Part shown: piece after piece, positions 48,890-58,170 of the stretch
How positions within the stretch are numbered: position 1 is the stretch's first letter
How the letters are laid out: the number at the start of each line of letters is the position of its first letter
The notes under the pieces: model-generated
Databases searched by the model: none
The model's input: only the letters and a program-made list of their open reading frames with translations
Told to the model about the DNA's origin: nothing
From: Spongiibacter sp. IMCC21906
GTDB taxonomy: Bacteria; Pseudomonadota; Gammaproteobacteria; Pseudomonadales; Spongiibacteraceae
Direction of reading: 5' to 3'
Length of the DNA: 64,000 bases
Assembly (NCBI RefSeq): GCF_001010805.1
Contig: NZ_CP011477.1
Span: forward strand, 310,001-374,000
Made by a program: the position numbers and the translations under genes

Positions 48890-50040
48890 ATGAGTCGCAC
48901 ACACAATAACAATTATTATCCGCTGGTGATTTTACTTTTGGTCGCCGCGCTTGTCGCCATAAGTTATTTATATGTGGCTGAGCGCGGCCGTCATTATGTA
49001 GACGATAGCAGTCTCAGTAATACTGAAAAAACCGGACTGCAAGGCCAGAAAGTATTTCACTGGAAACTGGTCACCACCTGGCCTAAAAATTTTCCGGGCT
49101 TGGGTACCGCCCCCGAAAAATTTGCCAAAGCCGTCGACACCATGAGTCAAGGGCGGCTTAAAGTCCGGGTCTATGGTGCCGGAGAATTAGTCCCCGCCAT
49201 GGGCGTGTTCGATGCCGTTTCTGCAGGCAGCGTTCAAGCCGGACATGGCGGCGCGTATTATTGGAAAGGCAAAATACCTGCTTCAATCTTTTTCACCACC
49301 GTCCCCTTTGGCATGAACGCGCAAGAGATGAACGGCTGGCTTTATCACGGCGGCGGCATGGAGTTGTGGCGAGAAGTGTATGCGCCCTTTAACCTGATCC
49401 CCTTTGCAGCGGGCAACACTGGCGTGCAAATGGCGGGGTGGTTCAATAAAGAGATCAATAGCGTCGACGACATTAAAGGCCTGAAAATGCGCATTCCGGG
49501 TTCCGGTGGCGAAGTTTGGAGTCGTCTTGGCGGCGCGGCTATCAACCTGCCGGGGGCGAGTTGTATACCTCGTTGCAAACCGGCGTGATTGACGCCACCG
49601 AATGGGTCGCGCCTTACAATGATCTGGCCTTTGGTTTTCATGAAGTAGCCAAGTACTACTACTATCCCGGCTGGCACGAACCTGGCTCTGCCATGGAGCT
49701 CATTATTAATAAAGACGCCTATGGGGCACTGCCCAAGGACTTGCAGAAAATTGTGGAAATAGCCGCCCGCTATGCCAATGCCGATATGCTGGACGAGTAT
49801 ACCGCTCGCAATAACGCTGCATTAACCGAGCTGGTTGAACAGCATCATGTGCAACTAAAGCGCCTGCCTGACAAGGTTATCAAAGCGCTGCATAATGAGT
49901 CCGACGCCTATCTTGAGGAGCTTGCCGCCCAAGACCCTCTCACCGCAAAAGTCTACAAAAGCTGGAAAGCGTTTCGGGATGATGCCAAGGAATATCATCA
50001 TATTTCTGAGCAGTCGTATATTAACGCCCGGGATTTATAG
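48890..50040 (+). pseudogene. dctP: TRAP transporter solute receptor (DctP), frameshifted
   Basis: Two frames together encode one DctP-family protein of about 383 residues. The first, to about 49556, has an N-terminal membrane anchor (residues 13-28) and TWPKNFPGLGTAPEKFAK; the second continues with GELYTSLQTGVIDATEWVAP and TRAP C-terminal signatures such as YYYPGWHEPGS. The switch is at the G-run 49552-49556 in the LPGGE segment; adding one G would restore the frame. It is either a recent inactivating deletion or a sequencing error in a homopolymer. The permease genes are about 1 kb downstream on the other strand. Confidence 0.85.
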
Positions 50041-50049
50041 GAAGTATTT

Positions 50050-50478
50050 ATGATGGTCACAGTAGCGCAGCTAAACCGCTTTCTTGCAGAAGAATTTCCG
50101 CAAAGTAAATGTGTGGTAGAAACGCTGGGAAAGCTGAGCGCGGTTATTCGCTACCCGGTTGGTGAGGCTGAACTTCGACCCGGTGGAACCGTGTCTGGAC
50201 CAGTGATGATGGCGGCGGCAGACTTGGCTTTATATGCCGCCATTCTCGGCACGATTGGTATTGTGCCTCTGACCGTGACCACCAGCCTAACTTTTAATTT
50301 TTTGCGAAAGCCTTCGGCTGAGCGGGATATTATAGCCCATTGCGAATTGCTCAAATGCGGTAAAACCTTGGCGGTAGGAAACGTGCTGATTTATTCGGAA
50401 GGGGATGAGGCAGTGGTTGCTCAGGCGTCCGGCACTTATGCCATTCCGCCCAAGCAAGCCACTCAATCAAACCACTGA
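50050..50478 (+). CDS. PaaI-family hotdog thioesterase
   Basis: A 142-residue single hotdog-fold protein with GTVSGPVMMAAADLALYAAI, the helix segment of PaaI-type thioesterases, and LTFNFLRKPSAERDI. It likely hydrolyses an acyl- or phenylacetyl-CoA. AGGAAG is before the ATG, with 9 bp after the receptor gene. Its 3' end overlaps the next convergent gene by 12 bp. Confidence 0.82.
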   Translation: MMVTVAQLNRFLAEEFPQSKCVVETLGKLSAVIRYPVGEAELRPGGTVSGPVMMAAADLALYAAILGTIGIVPLTVTTSLTFNFLRKPSAERDIIAHCELLKCGKTLAVGNVLIYSEGDEAVVAQASGTYAIPPKQATQSNH

Positions 50479-50856
50479 ACGAGTGCGGCCATTATCATCA
50501 ATTGCCACAAAGATAAAATCGCCTTCGGTGACCTTAGCTGGGTCATGGTGGTCTTTGTCAGTGATCCACACTTCTACTCGAATCCGGATTGAGCTGCGAC
50601 CCACATCAACAATTTCGGTATAGCAGCTCACTACCGAGCCAACGCTGACTGGCGTCAAAAAAGCCATGCCTTCCACCGCAACGGTTGCCACTCGGCCACC
50701 CGCGCGACGGCCAGCGGTAATGCCTCCCGCCAAATCCATTTGTGACATCAACCAACCACCAAAAATATCACCATTGGCATTGGTATCTGCCGGCATGGCG
50801 AGTGTTTGTATGGCCAACTCGCCCGTAGGGAGTGGAGTATCATCGATGTCACGCAT
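50467..50856 (-). CDS. yciA: Acyl-CoA thioesterase, YciA type
   Basis: A 129-residue hotdog protein with MPADTNANGDIFGGWLMSQMD, the Asn/Asp-rich motif that holds the active site in YciA/acyl-CoA hydrolase proteins, and FLTPVSVGSVVSCYTEI. It acts on short and medium acyl-CoAs. It lies convergent to, and overlaps, the PaaI-like gene, an arrangement that may limit simultaneous expression. Confidence 0.88.
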   Translation of the reverse strand: MRDIDDTPLPTGELAIQTLAMPADTNANGDIFGGWLMSQMDLAGGITAGRRAGGRVATVAVEGMAFLTPVSVGSVVSCYTEIVDVGRSSIRIRVEVWITDKDHHDPAKVTEGDFIFVAIDDNGRTRSVV

Positions 50857-51073
50857 AGCGTTTGTCTTCCTTTTGCTTATTTAATCGCGGCCTAGTTAAC
50901 GTGGAGGCCAAACTAATGTCAATGGCGAATACATCGTCACTCGCGACAAACTACGCTTAAATGACTAGAAAGCGCGTACTAATCCGCAATTGTCTCCGAA
51001 CGTGAAGAATCTGTTTCCAGTCCACCCCTAATAAAGCGCAGAATAAATATAACCATATCAGCTGCTTAGCTTA

Positions 51074-51101
51074 TCTACGTCGCCATTTCTACGTCGCCAT
51101 T
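51074..51101. repeat. 14-bp tandem duplication
   Basis: TCTACGTCGCCATT occurs twice in direct succession; the second copy runs into the dctM stop codon. It may be a replication-slippage duplication. Too short to be a mobile element. Confidence 0.6.
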
Positions 51102-52470
51102 ACCCCCTTACCCAAGCGGGCAGCCACGTAGCCAATTGCGGCCACTTGGCCAACACCAACAACATAAGCAACTGCATGATAATAAAAGGAATAACTCCCC
51201 GGTATATATCGCTGGTACGCACCGAGACTGGCGCCACCCCACGCAAATAAAACAGCGCGAAACCAAAGGGCGGGGTTAAAAATGAGGTTTGTAGGTTTAA
51301 CGCAATCATAATGCCCAGCCAAATAGGGTCCACCCCCATCGCCAGCAATATTGGCCCCACAATGGGCACGACAACAAAGGTAATCTCAATAAAATCGAGA
51401 ATAAAACCCAGCAGGAAAATGACCAGCATAACGATCAAGGTGGCTGCCACCACCCCACCGGGTAAATCGGCAAAAAAGGCCTCGATCAGCTCATCACCGC
51501 CAAAACCTCTAAACACCAGTGAAAACACCGCCGCCCCTACCAAAATCATAAAGACCATGCAGGTCACTTTCAGCGTATCCCGGCTGACCTCGGCAAGCCG
51601 TGCCCAGTTTAACTGGCGTTTTGCCACCGCCAGTATTGCTGCGCCCAGCGCACCCACCCCGGCCGCCTCGGTGGGTGTCGCCGCGCCCAGCAAAATGGAG
51701 CCAAGCACGGTAAAGATCAGTAATATCGGCGGCAACAGCCCTTTGATGATATCGAATAGCGGTGGTGGATTGAGATCAGATGCCGGGGGCACCCGTTCAG
51801 GCTGACGAAACGACACCCAGAACATATAGCCCAGATAAAGGCCCACCAAAATAAAACCTGGCACCAGCGCACCAATAAAAAGATCGCCCACCGACAGGGT
51901 TTTTGGGCTAAACACCCCCATATCAAGCTGGGCTTGCTGGTAGGCACTAGAAAGGGTATCCCCTAACAAAACCAAGGCAATCGAGGGAGGAATAATTTGG
52001 CCTAAGGTGCCAGTGGCGCAGATCGCCCCGGTAGCCAAACGGCTGTCATACCCCCTCGCCAACATGGTGGGCAGTGAGAGCAAGCCCATGGTAACCACGG
52101 TGGCCCCAACAATACCGGTGCTGGCGGCCAGCAACATTCCCACCAATATCACGGAAAAGCCCAAGCCGCCGGGCCTGCGACCAAATAACGCGGCCATATT
52201 TCCCAGCAATTCTTCGGCTAAGCGACTTTTTTCCAGCAGCACGCCCATCAATACAAATAATGGCACCGCAATCAGGGTACTGTTATTAATAATCCCAAAT
52301 AACCTGTTGGGCAGAGCAGCAAGGAAGCTGGGGTCAAAGTGGCCAGCGACAATGCCTATGCCGGCAAACAGCATAGCCGTACCTGCCAGGCTAAATGCCA
52401 CCGGATAGCCCAGCAGCAACACCAGGCAAATGGCAACAAACATTAATAACGGCATATATTCCATTAACAT
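51100..52470 (-). CDS. dctM: TRAP transporter large permease (DctM)
   Basis: A 456-residue inner-membrane protein with about twelve hydrophobic segments. The motif TGAICATGTLGQIIPPSIAL and the late FILDFIEITFVVVPIVGPIL are typical DctM/IT-superfamily features. With DctQ and a periplasmic receptor it imports carboxylates or similar solutes using a sodium gradient. Its start overlaps the dctQ end by 7 bp. Confidence 0.93.
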   Translation of the reverse strand: MLMEYMPLLMFVAICLVLLLGYPVAFSLAGTAMLFAGIGIVAGHFDPSFLAALPNRLFGIINNSTLIAVPLFVLMGVLLEKSRLAEELLGNMAALFGRRPGGLGFSVILVGMLLAASTGIVGATVVTMGLLSLPTMLARGYDSRLATGAICATGTLGQIIPPSIALVLLGDTLSSAYQQAQLDMGVFSPKTLSVGDLFIGALVPGFILVGLYLGYMFWVSFRQPERVPPASDLNPPPLFDIIKGLLPPILLIFTVLGSILLGAATPTEAAGVGALGAAILAVAKRQLNWARLAEVSRDTLKVTCMVFMILVGAAVFSLVFRGFGGDELIEAFFADLPGGVVAATLIVMLVIFLLGFILDFIEITFVVVPIVGPILLAMGVDPIWLGIMIALNLQTSFLTPPFGFALFYLRGVAPVSVRTSDIYRGVIPFIIMQLLMLLVLAKWPQLATWLPAWVRG

Positions 52471-52973
52471 GGATCGGCCTCACCGCAAATTAGAACGCGG
52501 GCATTTTTAACTAATTCCAACACGCCCTGCAGTGCTAAGGTAATCGCCATTAACGGAACAAGGGATTTCAGCAAAAACACCAGCGGCAAACCGCCAGGTT
52601 CAACAGATGCCTCCCGGATCGACCATGATTTAAGAGTGAATTCCCAGCTACTGAGCAAAATCAGCCCACAAAGGGGCAGTAAAAATATCAAAGTACCCAA
52701 ACAATCCACCCAAGCCCGATTGCGGGGAGAAAAATTCCGGTAGAGAATGTCCACTCGTACATGGCCATCGTGACGCAAGGTGTAAGCCGCGCCTAACATA
52801 AATACTGCGCCATGCAGGTAAGTGACTGATTCCTGAAGCCCGGTGGCCCCCAGCTGAAAGCCATAGCGCATCACCACAACAATAGCGGTAATAATCATCA
52901 TTGAGGGAATTAACCAAGCCAGCGTACGTCCAAGACCCTCAGTAAAGCAGTCTATTATTTTGAGGCTGTTCAT
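52464..52973 (-). CDS. dctQ: TRAP transporter small permease (DctQ)
   Basis: A 169-residue protein with four hydrophobic segments and the RHDGHVRVDILYRNFSPRNRAW loop that characterises DctQ. Overlap with dctM indicates translational coupling. The partner receptor is the frameshifted gene on the other strand. Confidence 0.9.
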   Translation of the reverse strand: MNSLKIIDCFTEGLGRTLAWLIPSMMIITAIVVVMRYGFQLGATGLQESVTYLHGAVFMLGAAYTLRHDGHVRVDILYRNFSPRNRAWVDCLGTLIFLLPLCGLILLSSWEFTLKSWSIREASVEPGGLPLVFLLKSLVPLMAITLALQGVLELVKNARVLICGEADPC

Positions 52974-53050
52974 TATTTTTAATCGTCCAATATGAGCGGC
53001 ACATTATAGCCAGCCTGATGCCGAGGAGCACTAATGCTTAGGAGCACACC

Positions 53051-53713
53051 ATGCGCAAGCTACTGATAATCATAAGCCTGGGACTATTTAGCGCAACGAT
53101 TCACGCCGATATCGTTGCTCGTTATACCTTGGGTAAAGAAACGGTTGTTCTCAGCTACAAAGATGCCGAACACATTCGCTTAGATACCAGCCGCGGCGGC
53201 TACTCGCTAATCAGCGGTGATCGAGCCGTTGCCGTGATTAACCAGGGCGGCCGACAAATGGTGATGGATGTCGATCAAATGGGTGCAGTCATTAGCGCGC
53301 TACGCAACAAGCCCAAAACCGAAGCGATTCCGACAAATGATCAAGTTACCATTACCGATACGGGTGAAGCACGCCAAGTGGCCGGTATTGAGGGCAAAGT
53401 GTTTATGGTTAACGATGGTCGCCAAGACTACCAAGTGGTGCTCACCGACGACAAGACTGTCGTGAAAGCTGGCGAGGCCATGGCAAAATTCTTTCGCCGC
53501 TTTGCCAACTCCATGAACAATGAACAGGGTGACAGATTACTCGCCCTTGAAGAAGTGTATCGAAATCACAGCCACCGCGGCCTACTGCAAGCCCAAGGCG
53601 GCTTAAAATTGATTTCTATAGGCGAAGAAGAACGCCCCGATAAAATCTACAACGCCCCCGCCAGTGCCATCAGTTTTACCATGCCGGGCTTAACCGCGCC
53701 CAGTAATCGCTAA
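53051..53713 (+). CDS. Exported protein, unknown
   Basis: A 220-residue protein with a clear signal peptide (LLIIISLGLFSATIHA, cleavage near residue 19). The mature part has beta-like stretches and DTSRGGYSLISGDRAVAVINQ. An AGGAG lies 6 bp before the ATG. A strong terminator follows. I do not recognise the family with confidence. Confidence 0.65.
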   Translation: MRKLLIIISLGLFSATIHADIVARYTLGKETVVLSYKDAEHIRLDTSRGGYSLISGDRAVAVINQGGRQMVMDVDQMGAVISALRNKPKTEAIPTNDQVTITDTGEARQVAGIEGKVFMVNDGRQDYQVVLTDDKTVVKAGEAMAKFFRRFANSMNNEQGDRLLALEEVYRNHSHRGLLQAQGGLKLISIGEEERPDKIYNAPASAISFTMPGLTAPSNR

Positions 53714-53733
53714 TAAAGTCCGCTCAACCAAGC

Positions 53734-53760
53734 GTCACCGCCACGGTCCGTGGCGGTGAC
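53734..53760 (+). terminator. Terminator after the exported protein gene
   Basis: A GTCACCGCCACGG/CCGTGGCGGTGAC stem is nearly closed at its loop and followed by CTTTCCCC. Stable, with a weak U-tract. Confidence 0.7.
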
Positions 53761-53799
53761 CTTTCCCCCCAAAAATCGTTATTATATGCGCCCATTTAA

Positions 53800-53905
53800 A
53801 AGGTGATGCGCAGTACAAGCTGTAATGCAGCCGTAGCCGTAGAGCTTGCCAGCGGGCGTCCTGCCATAAGGTCGTCACAAAGCTGACTGCGGGCAACATC
53901 ACCTT
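53800..53905 (+). ncRNA. Structured RNA leader, candidate three-way junction
   Basis: The 5' leader of the next gene folds on paper as a branched structure. P1 is AAGGTGATG (53800-53808) with CATCACCTT (53897-53905), extended by CGCAGT (53809-53814) with ACTGCG (53886-53891) across a 5-nt bulge GGCAA. P2 pairs CAAGCT (53816-53821) with AGCTTG (53843-53848). P3 pairs CAGC (53850-53853) with GCTG (53882-53885) and has an inner GGC/GCC hairpin. It ends just before the AAGGAG ribosome site of the downstream gene. It matches no riboswitch class I recognise. Confidence 0.4.
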
Positions 53906-53920
53906 GAAGGAGTATCCGAC

Positions 53921-54421
53921 ATGAGTAGCGACGATTTTTCTGCCACAGAAACCCGTATCGAGTTGTTAGCTGGCATTCACCCCAGCAACCGCCAGCCCAT
54001 TTTTGAGCAGGTATTGGTCACCCCCACCGACACAGAAGATCAGTACAAACTGCTGAAATCACCCTTATTTGTCCGCGGCGTGGCAGCCCAAGACGTCGTC
54101 TCCCTGCAGAAAGCCTCGCGGGGGCGCTTCGACGTGGTTTCCCGCAGTGGGGTTTTAGCGCTGCGCGTGTTTTTTAAATCTCCGGACCCAGACCTGGAAA
54201 CCCAACTCAGCGCCGAAATGGAAAAACTAGGCGGCAGCTTAGATATTCAAAGCGAACGGGCGCTGGCCTATAGCATTCATTTTGGTGTGGGATTTAGCAG
54301 TATAGAAGGCCTCATCAGCCAATGGATTGGCGACAAGCAAGTGCAGTGGAACTATGGCAATGTCTACGACCCGAAAACTGGCGAGCCCCTAAACTGGTGG
54401 CAAGATATGCTCAACGCTTAA
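53921..54421 (+). CDS. DUF4265-like small protein, unknown
   Basis: A 166-residue soluble protein with no signal peptide. It has a mid segment RGVAAQDVVSLQ and an ending with paired Trp (GNVYDPKTGEPLNWWQDM) that remind me of DUF4265 proteins, but the resemblance is loose. AAGGAG is 8 bp before the ATG, right after the structured leader. yaaA follows by 18 bp and is probably in the same transcript. Confidence 0.55.
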   Translation: MSSDDFSATETRIELLAGIHPSNRQPIFEQVLVTPTDTEDQYKLLKSPLFVRGVAAQDVVSLQKASRGRFDVVSRSGVLALRVFFKSPDPDLETQLSAEMEKLGGSLDIQSERALAYSIHFGVGFSSIEGLISQWIGDKQVQWNYGNVYDPKTGEPLNWWQDMLNA

Positions 54422-54439
54422 TAAGAGGGAACACTAAGC

Positions 54440-55213
54440 ATGTTAATTGTAATATCCCCAGCCAAAACGCTGGATTTTGAAACGCCTTCCCATGTTGAGG
54501 CATATAGCCAACCGGATTTTCTGAAGCAATCCCGTCAGCTCATTCATCAGCTACAGGACTTAAGCCCCGCTGATATTTCCTCTTTAATGAACATCAGCAG
54601 TAAGCTTGGCGAGCTAAATCACCAGCGGTTTATGAATTGGAAAACACCGTTTAAACCCAGCAATGCCAAGCCCGCAGCGTTGGCCTTTCGGGGCGATGTT
54701 TATACTGGCCTGGATGCCGACAACTTTGACAGCAGCGACTTTGAGTTTGCCCAACAACACTTACGGATTCTCTCTGGCCTGTATGGCTTGCTCAAACCGC
54801 TAGATTTGATCCAAGCCTATCGACTAGAAATGGGGACCAAGTTCAAAAATGATCTCGGCGACAACCTCTATCAGTTTTGGGGAGAGGAGCTCACCAACGC
54901 CTTAAACAAACAGCTGAAAAAGGTGGGCCCCGTGTTGATTAACCTCGCCTCTAAAGAATATTTCTCCGCCGTACACCCTAAGGCCTTAGGGGCTGAGGTG
55001 ATAACGCCGGTGTTTAAAGACTATAAAAACGGAAAATATAAAATCATTAGCTTTTACGCCAAAAAAGCCCGGGGCTTGCTCAGCGCCTTTATCATCAAAA
55101 ACCGCATAAGTGACCCCGAGCAAATTAAGGGCTTTGATAGCGAGGGCTATTACTTCTGCCCCGAGCAATCCACTGCACGCGAATGGGTATTTCTGCGGGA
55201 CGAAGTAGTGTAA
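54440..55213 (+). CDS. yaaA: Peroxide stress protein YaaA
   Basis: A 257-residue YaaA/DUF328 protein beginning [14 protein letters not shown] and with PALLAFRGDV-like FRGDVYTGL and [13 protein letters not shown]. In E. coli YaaA lowers free iron during peroxide stress and is part of the OxyR regulon. OxyR is present about 29 kb away here; control by it is possible but I see no site. Confidence 0.95.
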   Translation: MLIVISPAKTLDFETPSHVEAYSQPDFLKQSRQLIHQLQDLSPADISSLMNISSKLGELNHQRFMNWKTPFKPSNAKPAALAFRGDVYTGLDADNFDSSDFEFAQQHLRILSGLYGLLKPLDLIQAYRLEMGTKFKNDLGDNLYQFWGEELTNALNKQLKKVGPVLINLASKEYFSAVHPKALGAEVITPVFKDYKNGKYKIISFYAKKARGLLSAFIIKNRISDPEQIKGFDSEGYYFCPEQSTAREWVFLRDEVV

Positions 55214-55228
55214 AACCTCAAACACCCG

Positions 55229-55687
55229 CTATTCCATCGCGAGAATAAGCCGCCACTCATCTTCGCTAACCGGCATAATGGATAAACGATTCCCCTTCTT
55301 GAGCAGCTGCATCCCCTCTAGTGCCGGATTTTCTTTTAGCTCGCTGAGGGGAATCAATCGCTTCAATTTGCGCTCAAACTTCACATCCACCATAAACCAG
55401 CGAGGATCCTCCCCACTGGCCTTGGGATCGTAATATTTAGACTCCGGATTTTGTGCGGTGTGGTCAGGGTAGGATTCTTTAACTATTTTGGCGATACCGG
55501 CAATACCCGGTACTTTGCAAGCAGAGTGATAAAAAAAGACTTTGTCGCCCTTCTTCATTTTATCTCGCATCATATTGCGCGCTTGATAATTACGCACCCC
55601 ATCCCAGTGCTCGGTGCCTTTATCACGAGATTTTAAATCATCAATACCAAAGGTATCCGGTTCTGATTTCATCAGCCAGTACTGCAT
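55229..55687 (-). CDS. EVE domain protein (thymocyte nuclear protein 1-like)
   Basis: A 152-residue single EVE/PUA-like domain: MQYWLMKSEPDTFGIDDL, WDGVRNYQARNMMRDKM and GDKVFFYHSACKVPGIAGI are near-universal in bacterial and eukaryotic Thyn1 homologues. The fold may bind modified nucleic-acid bases. Role in bacteria unsettled. It converges on yaaA with 15 bp between stop codons. Confidence 0.93.
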   Translation of the reverse strand: MQYWLMKSEPDTFGIDDLKSRDKGTEHWDGVRNYQARNMMRDKMKKGDKVFFYHSACKVPGIAGIAKIVKESYPDHTAQNPESKYYDPKASGEDPRWFMVDVKFERKLKRLIPLSELKENPALEGMQLLKKGNRLSIMPVSEDEWRLILAME

Positions 55688-55829
55688 TCCAACCCCCTTA
55701 GACTTGCGGCTTGATTAAACACAATTGGTTTGAAAACAATAATAGTAGCCAGTGGTCGCTCACACCATCGGCTATGCAAGCAAACTCTGCTCAGTTACCC
55801 TGCCGTGACTGAATGTCAGGAATATCATC

Positions 55830-56435
55830 ATGCACAAACCGTTCTCCCAAGCTTGCGAAAACAATAAAGGCCCCATTTTAGCTGCGCTTTCACCCCACTT
55901 GGCAACGGCAGGAAATGTCTTGGAAATTGGCAGTGGCACCGGCCAGCATGCGGTGTTTTTCGCCGCCAATATGCCTCAGCTCAACTGGCAGTGCAGCGAC
56001 CAAGCCGAGAACCTAGCGGGCATTAAACTGTGGCTTGACGAAGCCGATTTACAAAACCTCCCAGCACCCCTCGCCTTAAACGTACTGGCGCAATGGCCAA
56101 GCTCAAACTCTGGTCCTAAAAGCTACGATGCAATCTACTCGGCCAACACCTGTCATATTATGAGCTGGGCAATGGTAGAAGCCATGTTTAAAGGCATTAA
56201 CTTCGCGCTCAACCCTGGCGGTATAGTGGCCATTTATGGCCCATTTAACTATGCTGGGGAGTTTACCTCAGACAGCAACGCCGCCTTTGATCAGTATTTA
56301 CGGGACGTGCACCCTCAGCAAGGCATTCGCGATTTTGAAGCGGTTAATGCTCTTGCAGAAGCCATTGGCACCCGCCTGGTAGCCGATTACGCCATGCCCG
56401 CAAACAACCGCCTGCTGATCTGGCAGAAAGCTTAA
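55830..56435 (+). CDS. DUF938 SAM-dependent methyltransferase-like protein
   Basis: A 201-residue class I methyltransferase-like protein with the SAM motif NVLEIGSGTGQHAVFFA near residue 30 and the family-typical SANTCHIMSW and YGPFNYAGEFTS segments of DUF938. Known substrate: none that I can name. AGGA precedes the ATG. Confidence 0.9.
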   Translation: MHKPFSQACENNKGPILAALSPHLATAGNVLEIGSGTGQHAVFFAANMPQLNWQCSDQAENLAGIKLWLDEADLQNLPAPLALNVLAQWPSSNSGPKSYDAIYSANTCHIMSWAMVEAMFKGINFALNPGGIVAIYGPFNYAGEFTSDSNAAFDQYLRDVHPQQGIRDFEAVNALAEAIGTRLVADYAMPANNRLLIWQKA

Positions 56436-56504
56436 AAACCCTAGGTATTTCGCCAACCCTTCAAGCACACCACCAAGAAGATCTTACAAAACCTGCGCTC
56501 ACAA

Positions 56505-56532
56505 AAAAGCCCGGCAAAATGGCCGGGCTTTT
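56505..56532. terminator. Terminator between the DUF938 gene and ompA-like gene
   Basis: An AAAAGCCCGGC/GCCGGGCTTTT stem with a 6-nt loop and A/T tails on both sides, serving convergent genes. Confidence 0.85.
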
Positions 56533-56562
56533 AACGGTGCTTAGAAGAGTATCAATTCATCC

Positions 56563-58170
56563 TTATGGGATGTAATCGAAATCCTCTGCTTCTTCAGCTG
56601 CATCAGAAGAGCTTTCTTCTTCCTCAGCAGGAGCAGCTTCTTCAGTTGAAGACTCTTCTTCATAGTCGTAGTCATAATCGTAAGAGGTCTCTTCAGCAGC
56701 TTCTTCTTCGGCTGCTTCCTCTTCCATCATTTCTTCGTCAGCTGCCTCTTCTTCGTCAGCTGCTTCGTCTTCAGGCATATAGTTATAGGGGTCTTCGTCT
56801 TCTTCATCAGAAGGCATGTAGACCTCTTCTTCCATCATCACGCCTTCGTCTTGACCAACGACTTTAAGCTCAACACGACGGTTTTCAGAACGTCCCGCGC
56901 GGGTTTCGTTGCTGGCAACCGGCTGAGTCTCACCGTAGCCTTTAGCCGTCAGGCGGCTTGATGATACACCTTGGTCAGATAGGTAGTTTTTAACAGACTG
57001 AGCACGGTTTTGAGACAGGTTCATGTTGTAGCTATCGCTACCTGTGCTGTCAGTGTGGCCTTGAAGCTCAACATCAAACCCTGGAGAGTCGTTCAGCGTT
57101 GTCGCAACACTATCAAGGATAGTTTCCGCATTAACCGTCAACTGAGCGCTATCCAGCTCAAAGTTTACACCGCGCAGAACTACAGACTGCTGTTCAGCAC
57201 AGCCATTTGACATGACACGCTCACCCGCTGGGGTGTTAGGACATACGTCATCGTCGTCAGCAACACCATCGTTGTCGCTGTCGATGCTGCAACCTTCCGC
57301 GTTCACTTTAGCGCCAGCTGGCGTATTAGGACATTTGTCCAAGTAGTCAGCCACACCATCGTTGTCGCCGTCCAGAGGACAACCTACGCTATCAACTTGA
57401 ACACCTTTAGGTGTGCCCAGGCACTGATCGCTTTCATCAGGTACGCCATCGCCATCTTCATCTTGAACACCATATTGGGCGTCAAAGAAGTTGTAGCGCA
57501 CACCAGCCATCACACTTTGCGAACCGTATTCGCTATCAACTTTGGTGCCACCATTCTCGTAGCTAGGATCGTCAGCCATCGCAAAACGATAACCGATATC
57601 CAGTGCTAAACGTGGACTCAGGAACCAGCTCACACCAGCACCCAACTGACCGATAACCACATCGTCGTCACCAGAACCGGTATCGACATTCGCCATACCT
57701 AAACCGAAACCAACATAGGGACGAATCGCCTCTTCCATGTTGAAGTCGTACCAGAGGTTACCCAGCATAGACGTTGTTTCAAGCGTGCTGTCACTGCTAA
57801 ACGAAGCAACGCCGGAATCTACGCTATCAATATCGTTTTCTTGTGAGCGGTACTCAAATTCTGCGCGCCATGGGCCTGTAAATTTGTAACCCAAGGTCAG
57901 ACCATAACCGATGTCTTCGTCGTAGGAGGTTTCGAAGTTGGCTGAACCAGAAGTGCCACCCAACAAACCGCCAAGCAAGTCACCCAGAAGGGGCAGACCA
58001 TCAAGTACTCCGCCAGCCTCGACAGTGGCAGTGCCATCGGCATCAAAAACTTGTGTATAAAAGGCGTTACCGCCCACATAAAACCCTTTTTCTTCTTCTG
58101 CATTTGCTGCGCTCGACAGCGAAGCAGCTACAACGCCTGCGGCTATCGCAGACTTCCATAGCATTTTCAT
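56563..58170 (-). CDS. OmpA-family protein with TSP3 repeats and an acidic C-terminal tail
   Basis: A 535-residue outer-membrane protein: signal peptide (to ANA, residue 24), an N-terminal eight-strand-like beta barrel (about 30-230), Asp-rich thrombospondin type 3 repeats that bind calcium (DEDGDGVPD, DGDNDGVAD, DSDNDGVAD, about 234-315), then the OmpA peptidoglycan-binding domain (ELQGHTDSTGSDSYN). After that comes an unusual tail of about 90 residues made almost only of Glu, Asp, Ala, Tyr and Ser. AGGGG precedes the ATG. The tail would face the periplasm. The gene is monocistronic. Confidence 0.9.
   Translation of the reverse strand: MKMLWKSAIAAGVVAASLSSAANAEEEKGFYVGGNAFYTQVFDADGTATVEAGGVLDGLPLLGDLLGGLLGGTSGSANFETSYDEDIGYGLTLGYKFTGPWRAEFEYRSQENDIDSVDSGVASFSSDSTLETTSMLGNLWYDFNMEEAIRPYVGFGLGMANVDTGSGDDDVVIGQLGAGVSWFLSPRLALDIGYRFAMADDPSYENGGTKVDSEYGSQSVMAGVRYNFFDAQYGVQDEDGDGVPDESDQCLGTPKGVQVDSVGCPLDGDNDGVADYLDKCPNTPAGAKVNAEGCSIDSDNDGVADDDDVCPNTPAGERVMSNGCAEQQSVVLRGVNFELDSAQLTVNAETILDSVATTLNDSPGFDVELQGHTDSTGSDSYNMNLSQNRAQSVKNYLSDQGVSSSRLTAKGYGETQPVASNETRAGRSENRRVELKVVGQDEGVMMEEEVYMPSDEEDEDPYNYMPEDEAADEEEAADEEMMEEEAAEEEAAEETSYDYDYDYEEESSTEEAAPAEEEESSSDAAEEAEDFDYIP

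Noticed and set aside
51000-51060. Possible small RNA between yciA and dctM
   Set aside because: No clear hairpin-terminator pair or promoter boxes beyond chance were seen.
56565-56867. 100-codon open frame antisense to the ompA-like gene
   Set aside because: It mirrors the low-complexity acidic tail (GAA/GAG runs give Leu/Ser/Gln on the other strand) and has no supporting signals.
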